In this document: positions 1-5,339 of the stretch, in pieces
Layout of the letters: each line of letters starts with the position of its first letter
Numbering within the stretch: position 1 is the stretch's first letter
Assembly: GCA_018609185.1 (NCBI GenBank)
Contig: JAHCSD010000024.1
Span: 1-8,533 of the forward strand
DNA length: 8,533 bases
Direction of reading: 5' to 3'
From: Patescibacteria group bacterium
GTDB lineage: Bacteria; Patescibacteriota; Minisyncoccia; JAHCSD01
Notes under the pieces: generated by a model
Databases searched by the model: none
What the model was told of the DNA's origin: nothing
What the model saw: the letters and a program-made list of their open reading frames with translations, nothing else
Position numbers and translations under genes: made by a program

Positions 1-377
1 CTGAGCATGGATTCTACTGATTCCAACGCCTCCACCAGCGCCTTTTCTCTTTCGCAGGCGGCGCAAATCATCGCTGTACTGTCAAAGTTTTTGGGATCAT
101 CAAGTATTTCTGCCTCGCAAGCCTTCGGATGCTTCCCGCAGGGGCCGGGAAGGAAAGCGAAATTCTTTCCACTGATAACACCATAATTATATCCTTCCCT
201 ATAAGCTGCCTCCCGCACCGCTGCGAATTCGGCGGCAAACATCTCCCTTGCCTTATTCCAAAGATGCGCAGAATCTACTCCTTGTATTCCCTTGGCTACT
301 ATTCCTTGTTCGCGCAGCCAAACCGAAATTCTCTCGGCCCTCCTCCGGTCAGCATCATTTGGTTCTGGCTTTGCCAT
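1..377 (-). CDS. Hypothetical protein with CxxH/CxxC cysteine cluster, 3' end cut by window edge
   Basis: Open frame from ATG at 377 running off the left edge, so at least 125 residues are seen and the C-terminus is missing. The start is supported by AAGGAG 7 nt upstream and by a TGATG overlap with the stop of the preceding gene. The N-terminal part is charged and looks helical, with Arg-rich residues 11-16 and Trp at 20 and 40. The second part has a cysteine/histidine set C80, H83, C87, C105 and C108 that could bind one zinc ion, followed by a Glu/Ala/Leu-rich helix. I do not recognise a family. It is the last visible member of a chain of coupled small genes starting near 2422, several with similar metal-binding patterns. 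Existence of the gene is fairly sure; function unknown. Confidence 0.75.
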   Translation of the reverse strand, partial: MAKPEPNDADRRRAERISVWLREQGIVAKGIQGVDSAHLWNKAREMFAAEFAAVREAAYREGYNYGVISGKNFAFLPGPCGKHPKACEAEILDDPKNFDSTAMICAACEREKALVEALESVESML

Positions 378-544
378 CAGAAATCTCCTTGCTCGATACG
401 GCATAAACAGCAGGCGACGCACTTTCCACACCCACGACAAACTTCTAATCCTGCTTCTTCTCGGCTAAACGCCCTCGCGCAACGGGGACAGGCATAAAAC
501 AACCGCTCGTTTGGTTCTAGCTTGGGGGTTGGTTTATCAGCCAT
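377..544 (-). CDS. Small cysteine-rich zinc-ribbon-like protein, 55 aa
   Basis: 55 residues with eight cysteines: C19 and C22 (CPRC), then C36, C39, C42, C45, C46 and C48 in a tight CxxCxxCxxCCxC run. This density suggests one or two structural zinc sites, or possibly another metal cluster. Family not identified. The ATG at 544 has GGAGA 6 nt upstream. Its first 8 bases overlap the end of the 34-aa gene before it (ATGGCTGA carries that gene's TGA), and its own TGA shares one base with the next ATG, so translation is probably coupled on both sides. The N-terminus (MADKPTPKLEP) resembles those of the neighbouring genes at 871 and 377. The gene is supported by ribosome binding site, coupling and the regular cysteine spacing. 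Confidence 0.7.
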   Translation of the reverse strand: MADKPTPKLEPNERLFYACPRCARAFSREEAGLEVCRGCGKCVACCLCRIEQGDF

Positions 545-641
545 GAATAATCTCCGTTTTACCTTTGATTTTCAACTTTGTAATTTCATATGCACAAGTG
601 CCTCCCGTAAAAGGAGATTGACTGCTTGGTGTGTCAGTCAT
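537..641 (-). CDS. Small ORF, 34 aa, translationally coupled
   Basis: A 34-codon frame beginning MTDTPSSQSPF and ending in a Lys-rich stretch then IIHG. It starts at ATG 641 with AAGGAG 8 nt upstream. Its ATG shares one base with the TAA of the preceding gene (TAATG), and its TGA lies inside the first 8 bases of the following 55-aa gene. It exactly fills the space between two supported genes and follows the overlap style of the chain, which is the main reason to call it. There is one cysteine (C16) and no recognisable domain. It could be a real micro-protein or a translated spacer that keeps ribosomes moving to the next start. Confidence 0.5.
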   Translation of the reverse strand: MTDTPSSQSPFTGGTCAYEITKLKIKGKTEIIHG

Positions 642-871
642 TATCCGCTCTCCTTTTTGGTTAGGGGACGGAGTTCGGATTCCGTGAGCCAAGTAACTCC
701 ATCGGACATCCCGTAGCTGTATTTCCCCACGACGGAGACAAATACCACTTCTGCGACCATCCGAAAGGTGGCTCCCCGCCTTCTTTCCAGCGGAACAATT
801 CTAACCACCTGTCCTACCTTAAACTTCGCCTTCTTGCGCTTGGGTTTACTGGGTGTGGGTTGGTCAGTCAT
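641..871 (-). CDS. Hypothetical basic protein with SH3-like beta pattern, 76 aa
   Basis: 76 residues. A Pro/Lys-rich N-terminal tail (residues 4-17) is followed by alternating short hydrophobic strands: FKVGQVVRIVPL, FRMVAEVVFVSVV, YSYGM, VTWLTESELRPL. The order 'F-x-VGQ-VRI' then strands then 'W-L-x-E-x-EL' resembles small SH3-like barrels common in phage early genes. This is a pattern judgement, not a family match. The ATG at 871 overlaps the preceding gene's stop by 8 nt (ATGACTGA), with only a weak GATGGA upstream, so initiation probably relies on coupling. It ends in TAATG with the next small ORF. Probably cytoplasmic; function unknown. Confidence 0.72.
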   Translation of the reverse strand: MTDQPTPSKPKRKKAKFKVGQVVRIVPLERRRGATFRMVAEVVFVSVVGKYSYGMSDGVTWLTESELRPLTKKESG

Positions 872-1496
872 TGGAATCCATCAATGCGCGGATTGGTGAT
901 GCTTTACAGGGTAAGATAAAACCACCCTTAGCTTCATCCCAATGCCAGTAATTATTCCCCTGCCCTTGATGCTCTACCCGCAGATTCCTTTGGCAGTAAT
1001 TACATCTGGCCTTCGCCGCTTCCTCCAAGGCTGTGAGGCGAACCGATTCTGGAGAGCAAATAGAGCACTGTGAATACCACATATTGTGAGAACAGCTATA
1101 CAACATAACCGTCTTTTGAGAAGCGTCCCCGGCAATTCTCTTGTCCCGCCGGGCCATGATTTCGGTGGTATTGCACTTCTTGTGTTCTGAAGCAAGCATA
1201 GCTGCGTTGTAGCATCCATCAGCTTTTCCTTTGTTTCCCTGCCTGTCATACTCATCAGCCATTCGAGTGATAGATTGATGTATTTCTCCTGCTACAGCCG
1301 CCATCCGCTCTTCGACTTCTTGCTTGGTGATGAGGTCTTTGGTGTAATGTGCAAAAACCCCCATCAACTCAATTTTTAAATCTTCGTACTCATCCTTAGT
1401 ACAAACAATATGCTTTGCAATAGCAATTCCAGTGTCTTGCGCCAGCCGCTCAGTCAGGTTGGTTGGGACTTGGTTGGTGTCTTGGGAGATGGTCAT
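864..1496 (-). CDS. Hypothetical protein with two putative zinc sites, 210 aa
   Basis: 210 residues from ATG 1496. This start is chosen over a longer frame beginning at 1580 because AAGGAG lies 8 nt upstream and the ATG overlaps the upstream stop as ATGA. Residues 1-120 look helical and charged. The C-terminal half has C135-x-H137 followed by C144-x2-C147, then C165-x2-C168 with later H176, H185 and C197. The second set, with Trp at 184 and 186, looks like a short zinc ribbon. The arrangement is reminiscent of phage early proteins of unknown function. Its stop lies 8 nt inside the next gene. No catalytic motif is seen. A role in protein or nucleic acid binding is only a guess. Confidence 0.75.
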   Translation of the reverse strand: MTISQDTNQVPTNLTERLAQDTGIAIAKHIVCTKDEYEDLKIELMGVFAHYTKDLITKQEVEERMAAVAGEIHQSITRMADEYDRQGNKGKADGCYNAAMLASEHKKCNTTEIMARRDKRIAGDASQKTVMLYSCSHNMWYSQCSICSPESVRLTALEEAAKARCNYCQRNLRVEHQGQGNNYWHWDEAKGGFILPCKASPIRALMDSND

Positions 1497-2050
1497 TTTG
1501 GGTTCTCCTTCTGCTCGAAGAGGGACACAGACAGACTGGGATTGTCCACCTTGGGTTGCAGGGCTTTCAAAGCTATGCAACGGTCACACTCAAAGCGCAG
1601 AATTTCCTCAGTGTTTAATGATTCCGGTGCGCGTGACTTAACACAACTACAGGGAATCCACTCAATCGCCTTCCGCTCTATCTCGGCAAGGATGGCTGTG
1701 TAGCTGGGATGGGAGGTGCGGAGAGAAGTAGGCCAACAGCAATCAACTCGGCCAGTATTATGCTTGTCTTGGTGTACCCACAGCCTTCCATCTCCACCAA
1801 CATCAACTGGGTCTATTTGAAAAGGTTCCTCTCCATTGCCGCAACGGGGACAGGTGGTAAAACTGGCACACCCCTCCACCACCAAAACCTCCCGCTGTTC
1901 TGATTCCTTGCAAAGCAAATCAGAAAGTTGGCGGTGATTTTTACAGGAATTGTCATAAGCGCACGGGTCATCCTTTGTGCATTGAACCAGTTTACGAATT
2001 GCCCATACAGCCTCCGACTCTTGCGCCCGGTCTTTGGTTGGTTCGGTCAT
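1493..2050 (-). CDS. Cysteine-rich zinc-ribbon-like protein, 185 aa
   Basis: 185 residues with 13 cysteines. The clearest pairs are C67-x2-C70 (TCPRCGN), the vicinal C104-C105, C134-x-C136 and C155-x2-C158 (ECDRC), with H93 and H97 between the first two. CPRCGN followed by a WVH strand and a later Cys pair resembles the short zinc ribbons of Lar-like or other small phage proteins, and the C134-C158 set could form a second ribbon. That resemblance is by motif only. The ATG at 2050 is preceded by AAGGAAAA 7 nt upstream within an A/G-rich leader. The gene follows a gap of about 63 nt and overlaps its successor by ATGA. Probably a cytoplasmic metal-binding protein; function unknown. Confidence 0.75.
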   Translation of the reverse strand: MTEPTKDRAQESEAVWAIRKLVQCTKDDPCAYDNSCKNHRQLSDLLCKESEQREVLVVEGCASFTTCPRCGNGEEPFQIDPVDVGGDGRLWVHQDKHNTGRVDCCWPTSLRTSHPSYTAILAEIERKAIEWIPCSCVKSRAPESLNTEEILRFECDRCIALKALQPKVDNPSLSVSLFEQKENPK

Positions 2051-2113
2051 GTTAGTTTTCCTTTTCCTTTTTCACAGCCTTTTGCTGGCTTTCTTGACGG
2101 GTTTCTTTGCTAT

Positions 2114-2341
2114 TTATGCCTCTTTCCTACTATATATCCACCCATTATCCATTCGGAGATTATTGAAAAACAATTCAGGCATCTCCCCAAAGTATTCCTC
2201 CGTAACCATAGCGGCCCCAAGGAAGTTGGGACGCTTACGGTGGGCGCGGTAACTAACCATTTTTTCTCCGCGCTCTTTTGCCCAAAAGCGTATGTTCCGA
2301 ATTGGAACACCTTTCCATGAAAAAGTAATGTATTCTGACAT
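2114..2341 (-). CDS. Hypothetical basic protein, 75 aa
   Basis: 75 residues, rich in Arg/Lys and aromatics (MSEYITFSWKGVPIRNIRFW at the start, then RAHRKRP around 33-38). The ATG at 2341 follows the TAA of the 26-aa ORF with no gap (TAAATG) and has AGAGG 5 nt upstream, which favours it over an overlapping 66-codon frame in another register starting at 2310. No membrane segment or known motif is seen. Beyond its TAA the same frame stays open for 13 codons that encode a Lys-rich peptide of the kind often found at phage protein C-termini, so the stop may be a recent shortening or a readthrough point. Confidence 0.65.
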   Translation of the reverse strand: MSEYITFSWKGVPIRNIRFWAKERGEKMVSYRAHRKRPNFLGAAMVTEEYFGEMPELFFNNLRMDNGWIYSRKEA

Positions 2342-2422
2342 TTACGCCTCTCTCACGAACCCCTTTGAGGGAATTGCAGCAGCAAGTAAAACGCGCTTAC
2401 GTTCTAAGTCTTTTTTGTTCAT
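2342..2422 (-). CDS. Small ORF, 26 aa
   Basis: A 26-codon frame starting MNKKDLERKRVLLAAAIPSK. The ATG at 2422 has a strong AAGGAG 8 nt upstream, and the TAA abuts the next ATG directly. No other gene covers this span, and the ribosome binding site is as good as those of the larger genes. It is basic and likely one short helix. It may be a true micro-protein or a leader peptide that sets translation of the 75-aa gene. No family is recognised. Confidence 0.5.
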   Translation of the reverse strand: MNKKDLERKRVLLAAAIPSKGFVREA

Positions 2423-2449
2423 TATTCTTTCTCCTTATCCAAATTAGGC

Positions 2450-2492
2450 TTAGAGATTTTTAGTCTATTTTCTGTAATACACTAATCTCTAA
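2450..2492. repeat. 9-bp perfect inverted repeat at the end of the RlpA-like gene
   Basis: TTAGAGATT at 2450-2458 is matched by its exact complement AATCTCTAA at 2484-2492, separated by 25 nt. On the minus-strand transcript this would form a hairpin spanning the stop codon of the RlpA-like gene, with a few further pairs possible inside. No T-run follows on either strand, so it is not a typical intrinsic terminator. It could protect the 3' end, mark an RNA processing site between the two gene groups, or be chance in AT-rich sequence. Confidence 0.35.
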
Positions 2493-2912
2493 CAACGCAA
2501 CCCCATCCTGTTTAAACCCTAAACTCTCTGCGATATGTTCACTCACATCCAAACCCCGCTTTTCCTCACAAGAGTAATAATAGCTCCCCGGATACTCACA
2601 ATATGGCCCACGGTCATTTACTCTTGCTACAACTTCTTTACCATTCTTGGGATTCCGCAATTTTAACAGTGTACCAAAGGGTAAACTAGGATGTGCGGTA
2701 GTATGGGCAAAGCGGTCAAATGGTTCTCCACTGGTTGTTAGTTTGTCTTGATAGGCTTCACCATACCATGAGGATAGGACAGTTTCAGTAATTATTGGTT
2801 CAGTTTCAATTCTACTCATTCTCTCTTGTAAATTTTTGCTACTCTCAACAATTTCTGCACCCATAAATAAGGCAAAAATTGATATGATTAGCCAAGTAAA
2901 ATTATTTTTCAT
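2460..2912 (-). CDS. RlpA-like double-psi beta-barrel protein with N-terminal signal/anchor segment
   Basis: 150 residues. Residues 1-22 form a hydrophobic segment after MKNNF, without a lipobox cysteine, so it is either a cleaved signal peptide or a membrane anchor. Residues 47-146 carry the RlpA/DPBB pattern in order: SSWYGE (47-52), TSGE (60-63), TTAH (71-74), LPFG (77-80), NGKEV-ARVNDRGPY (90-104), GLDVS (120-124), then a hydrophobic end strand. RlpA proteins of this fold include lytic transglycosylases acting on peptidoglycan lacking stem peptides. The His of TTAH and the Asp of NDRGP, which align with residues important in that family, are present. A loop with C105 and C115 could form a disulfide outside the cytoplasm. 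No SPOR domain is present. Ribosome binding site GAGGGG; the start overlaps the previous gene by 11 nt. Likely acts on the host wall at lysis or exit (inference). Confidence 0.85.
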   Translation of the reverse strand: MKNNFTWLIISIFALFMGAEIVESSKNLQERMSRIETEPIITETVLSSWYGEAYQDKLTTSGEPFDRFAHTTAHPSLPFGTLLKLRNPKNGKEVVARVNDRGPYCEYPGSYYYSCEEKRGLDVSEHIAESLGFKQDGVALLEISVLQKID

Positions 2913-3117
2913 TCAATTTCCCCTCAACATTTTCTATAGATTCCTGCATAAACTCAATAGCTCTCGCAATCTGATAAGCAATCTCCAAATTACTAATTGC
3001 TACCATCCGTTGCCCCCAAAAGGCATTAGCAGTTCTACCTTCCTCAGTAAAGTAAGCAGCCCCCTGATGAACTCTAACACTTTCCTGCAATTCCTGAATT
3101 CTCTCAGTTTCTTTCAT
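2902..3117 (-). CDS. Hypothetical helical protein, 71 aa
   Basis: 71 residues, mostly charged and predicted helical by eye: two helices (about 1-20 and 42-70) flank a short middle stretch containing FTEEGRTANAFWGQRM. There are no cysteines, membrane segment or known motif. It is the first gene behind the promoter at 3139-3167 and has a strong GGAGG 6 nt before ATG 3117. Its last codons overlap the start of the RlpA-like gene by 11 nt, so the two are co-translated. Sharing a transcript with a wall-acting protein hints at a late or lysis-related role, but nothing in the protein shows it. Confidence 0.72.
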   Translation of the reverse strand: MKETERIQELQESVRVHQGAAYFTEEGRTANAFWGQRMVAISNLEIAYQIARAIEFMQESIENVEGKLNEK

Positions 3118-3138
3118 GTATATCCTCCGAGTATCTAC

Positions 3139-3167
3139 AGTCTAACATAATCCAATCTCTTTGTCAA
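3139..3167 (-). promoter_or_regulatory. Sigma70-type promoter with extended -10 (P1)
   Basis: On the minus strand: -35 TTGACA (3167-3162, exact consensus), 17-nt spacer, -10 TAGACT (3144-3139) preceded by TGT, giving an extended -10 (TGn). A start near 3132 would leave a leader of about 15 nt containing GGAGG before ATG 3117. It sits in the only clear intergenic gap of the left half (3118-3182). Same design as the promoter at 6642-6670. Confidence 0.85.
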
Positions 3168-3182
3168 GTACAAAATTCACTT

Positions 3183-3599
3183 TTATTTGATATTAAGGTC
3201 AGCCAGTACAAAAATTTCGTTATTGCATTGAATGAAAGTTTGCATCATTTTAACTTGTTTAAACAGAATGATATTCTCACCCCATATTTCACACATTACA
3301 TTACCTCCCTGCTTCATTAATAACTCAGGAAAGTAATTTTCAGGTGTTAAATCCTTTTGGTTTTCACATTCAATTATCTCTTTCTTCTTGTTTAAACAAT
3401 TAACTAGTTTCACAAATTTAAATCTAAGTACGGTAGATTTTGGTTCAAGATAAAAGTATTGATTTGATGGGTTATAATCTCTGACCTTGAATTTAACCTC
3501 AGTTCGATTCAGTATTGTTGTTTCCTGAACATTAGAAGCAAACAATATGCTCGTAATCAATAAGAGGCTGATGTTTAATACCACCATGCAGTATTTCAT
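3183..3599 (-). CDS. Secreted hypothetical protein with signal peptide and four cysteines, 138 aa
   Basis: 138 residues. Residues 1-22 look like a Sec signal peptide: short basic start (MKYC), hydrophobic core MVVLNISLLLITSILF, then a possible signal peptidase I site after Ala21. The mature part is beta-rich and has four cysteines (C68, C78, C103, C125), an even number compatible with two disulfides in the periplasm or outside the cell. No known domain is recognised. The ATG at 3599 has AAGGAG 7 nt upstream and lies one base after the stop of the phosphoesterase gene, so the two are coupled. An in-frame Met5 is an alternative start that would still leave a signal sequence. It could be an envelope factor such as an exclusion or lysis accessory; this is speculation. 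Confidence 0.72.
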   Translation of the reverse strand: MKYCMVVLNISLLLITSILFASNVQETTILNRTEVKFKVRDYNPSNQYFYLEPKSTVLRFKFVKLVNCLNKKKEIIECENQKDLTPENYFPELLMKQGGNVMCEIWGENIILFKQVKMMQTFIQCNNEIFVLADLNIK

Positions 3600-3600
3600 T

Positions 3601-4164
3601 TTATTGCTCCTTTAATTGATTTGCAACAACTTGAGTAGCATTGTTTTTAAGCGACCAAGACATTGCAACCTTATTTTGTTCTTCAATCAATTCAACCAAT
3701 GGTACTGGTGCAAATCCATGATACTCACAATTTACATTGTAGTAAAATGGTTCTTTAAAATTATCATCCCCAGCAACGTGAAGATGGCCATGAAAGTTTA
3801 ACCTTCCGCGCAAGGACTTTGAGTGTAATGGGACGTGAGTAAACCATACATTACAAATCTTTACTATACCATACAATTTGGTAAAGTATTTCAAATAGTT
3901 CGTGTTAGACATAGTATCATGGTTTCCCAATACCAACTTCTTAATCCCATTCAACTGTGGCATATAAGTATCCAAAGCATTCTTTGTCCAAGCAATATCA
4001 CCCAGTACCCATACTACATCCCGTTTAGTCACCACACGATTCCATGCAGCTACCATATATTTGTCCATATCTTGAACAGAACGAAACCCCCACTGAGCAC
4101 GGAAATCACTTTGCATTCTTGGATGCCCGAAATGTTGGTCACTTGTGATAAATACTTGACTCAT
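3601..4164 (-). CDS. Calcineurin-like metallophosphoesterase, 187 aa
   Basis: 187 residues with the complete metallophosphoesterase signature in order: SDQHFGH (D9, H11), GDIAW (D56), GNHD (N81, H82, D83), THVPLH (H110, H114) and HGHLH (H125, H127, H129). These supply the two-metal site and the catalytic His of the superfamily, so it should hydrolyse a phosphomonoester or phosphodiester. The substrate (nucleotide, nucleic acid or protein) cannot be read from sequence. The short length, the lack of extra domains and the NVNCEYHGFAPVPL segment near residue 143 match the small phage/bacterial group annotated as phosphoesterase or phosphohydrolase. The C-terminal 25 residues are a polar tail. ATG 4164 has GAGG 5 nt upstream and follows the Fic gene by 7 nt. 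No signal peptide, so cytoplasmic. Confidence 0.93.
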   Translation of the reverse strand: MSQVFITSDQHFGHPRMQSDFRAQWGFRSVQDMDKYMVAAWNRVVTKRDVVWVLGDIAWTKNALDTYMPQLNGIKKLVLGNHDTMSNTNYLKYFTKLYGIVKICNVWFTHVPLHSKSLRGRLNFHGHLHVAGDDNFKEPFYYNVNCEYHGFAPVPLVELIEEQNKVAMSWSLKNNATQVVANQLKEQ

Positions 4165-4171
4165 TTTAACC

Positions 4172-4645
4172 TCATGGATTTAAACAGTTGAAAAAGTTAG
4201 GTGGCATGATAGGGTCATTCAGCGTACCTTTAAGCCAGTTGTAAAGAATCTTTCCAGTACGCCCATTCCCATCAATGAAAGGATGTATTTCCAAGAATTC
4301 CCGATAGAATTCTTCTGGTAATATTTTAGGCATAATTAACAGAAGTTTATTTATTAAATCTGGTACTTCTTTCCAGTCAGGGCAAACTCTGTCTCCAACT
4401 CTGACACCACATTTACGAAAGCCTGCATTATCATCAACAAATGTTCCAATAGTTTCTATGTCGGCAGAGAGAGGTAATCGTATTTTAGATATATTTTGAG
4501 CTACTTCCCAAGCATGTAACATCCATAAAGTTCTCCGAGGGCCATCTAACAAAGGCATTATTACTGCCTGCTCGTCCCAAAACTTATGTCCCTGCCGGCG
4601 AACCTCAGCAATTATGTAAGCTAAAACCTTTTCGTTATAAATCAT
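4172..4645 (-). CDS. Fic/DOC-family protein with variant Fic motif
   Basis: 157 residues. The Fic core motif is at 121-132: H121-P-F-I-D125-G-N-G-R129-T-G-K132. The catalytic His, acidic Asp, the anion-binding GNG and the first Arg are intact, but the second Arg of HPFx(D/E)GNGRxxR is Lys. Family members usually transfer AMP (or UMP, phosphate or phosphocholine) from a nucleotide to a Ser/Thr/Tyr hydroxyl of a target protein. The FRKCGVRVGDRVCPDW segment (76-91) fits the flap hairpin that positions the target. I see no clear inhibitory (S/T)xxxE(G/N) helix and no partner antitoxin gene adjacent, unlike many toxin-antitoxin loci. Start ATG 4645 has a strong GGGAGG 7 nt upstream. Likely a cytoplasmic modifier of a host protein (inference). 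Confidence 0.9.
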   Translation of the reverse strand: MIYNEKVLAYIIAEVRRQGHKFWDEQAVIMPLLDGPRRTLWMLHAWEVAQNISKIRLPLSADIETIGTFVDDNAGFRKCGVRVGDRVCPDWKEVPDLINKLLLIMPKILPEEFYREFLEIHPFIDGNGRTGKILYNWLKGTLNDPIMPPNFFNCLNP

Positions 4646-4647
4646 TT

Positions 4648-4770
4648 CTAATCCTCCCGCAAAGAATCTGACAAATACTCAAACATAAATTGAATCTCCT
4701 CACGATACCTCCAACCATAAACCAGAATCCCAAACAGGGCTGTGATTAATATGGCACTTCTTTGAGTCAT
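4648..4770 (-). CDS. Small single-pass membrane protein, 40 aa
   Basis: A 40-codon frame that fills the gap between the 88-aa gene and the Fic gene. Residues 6-20 (AILITALFGILVYGW) form one hydrophobic segment, followed by a charged tail (RYREE then acidic C-terminus). The ATG at 4770 overlaps the upstream TGA (ATGA) with a modest GGTGG upstream. Its TAG lies 2 nt before the Fic ATG, and the Fic ribosome binding site is inside its last codons. The sequence suggests a small inner-membrane peptide. Function unknown; holin-like use is possible but unsupported, as one short segment is not diagnostic. Confidence 0.55.
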   Translation of the reverse strand: MTQRSAILITALFGILVYGWRYREEIQFMFEYLSDSLRED

Positions 4771-5033
4771 TTACCCACCATTCGATTTGCCTGTTTAATC
4801 ATCAATCGCTGTATGCTGTCAATTTGATTCTCATGCTTCCGTCGAGATTTCTTGCTGGTACAAGAATATGAACAGGGAACAGCTACATAGATTACCAGCG
4901 CATCGCCAAGAGTAAACTTTAATGTACCAGCTACGGAACTTACATTATCCTCTTGCTTTTGCTTAACGATGATAGTACATCCACAAGGGAGTGTACCTTC
5001 AAGGATTACCGCAGATGCGATAGTTTTAATCAT
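4767..5033 (-). CDS. Hypothetical protein with two Cys pairs, 88 aa
   Basis: 88 residues. Residues 1-55 alternate hydrophobic strands, with C17-x-C19 near the start and C54-x3-C58 later, a possible metal site or redox pair. The rest is a basic helix with KKSRRKHE at 61-68 that might bind nucleic acid. No family recognised. The ATG at 5033 overlaps the preceding stop (ATGA) and lacks a strong ribosome binding site, so it probably depends on coupling to the 102-aa gene. It overlaps the following 40-aa membrane protein in the same way. Confidence 0.65.
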   Translation of the reverse strand: MIKTIASAVILEGTLPCGCTIIVKQKQEDNVSSVAGTLKFTLGDALVIYVAVPCSYSCTSKKSRRKHENQIDSIQRLMIKQANRMVGK

Positions 5034-5338
5034 TGAGCTAACCCATGTCTCATAATTACTCGATTTATTAATTCATCCATTTTTTCGATATTTGTGACAA
5101 TTGTTTGCATGGTAGCGTTTGTTGTTCGTTCATCTTTCATCTGAGCCAATGTCTCAACTCGAACTAGAAACCGTGGATGCCCTTCAACTTGTCGCTGATA
5201 TTCCCGAAATGGAATAGGCGAAACAGACGTTCCATCAAAGGGATAAAATTTAGGCCAATTTTTACCATGTTGGGCATGGCCTCCAATTCCTTCTATAACA
5301 AAAAGACGCCACGTACCCTCTCTCAACAATTTCATCAT
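5030..5338 (-). CDS. Hypothetical protein, 102 aa
   Basis: 102 residues. The N-terminal half contains a Gly/His-rich loop (IEGIGGHAQHGKNWPKF, residues 15-31) and a Pro/aromatic stretch up to residue 47. The C-terminal half (about 58-100) is one or two amphipathic helices. There are no cysteines or membrane segment, and no family is recognised. Of two adjacent Met codons, the first (5338) sits 7 nt after AAGGAG, which is part of the last codons of the SprT-like gene; the second would give a nearly identical protein. The gap to that gene is one base, so the two are probably translated together. Confidence 0.68.
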   Translation of the reverse strand: MMKLLREGTWRLFVIEGIGGHAQHGKNWPKFYPFDGTSVSPIPFREYQRQVEGHPRFLVRVETLAQMKDERTTNATMQTIVTNIEKMDELINRVIMRHGLAQ

Positions 5339-5339
5339 T

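Noticed and set aside
129..497. 122-codon open frame on the plus strand
   Set aside because: It lies opposite two coupled minus-strand genes with good ribosome binding sites and cysteine motifs; it has no ribosome binding site and its product looks random.
974..1255. 93-codon minus-strand frame inside the 210-aa gene
   Set aside because: Out-of-frame shadow; the 210-aa frame has the ribosome binding site, coupling and metal-binding pattern.
2110..2310. 66-codon minus-strand frame overlapping the 75-aa gene
   Set aside because: No ribosome binding site at 2310, whereas the frame starting at 2341 has AGAGG and abuts the preceding stop.
1928..2320. 130-codon plus-strand frame and overlapping 72-codon frame
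   Set aside because: They run antisense to the 75-aa and 185-aa genes; hydrophobic runs come from complementing Lys/Glu-rich codons. No ribosome binding site or promoter on that strand.
2836..3150. 104-codon plus-strand frame
   Set aside because: Antisense to the 71-aa gene and promoter P1; no ribosome binding site.
4794..4824. TTGACA inside the 88-aa gene as a third promoter
   Set aside because: With 16-18 nt spacing no acceptable -10 follows (ATTAAA at best) and there is no TG extension; it lies in coding sequence.
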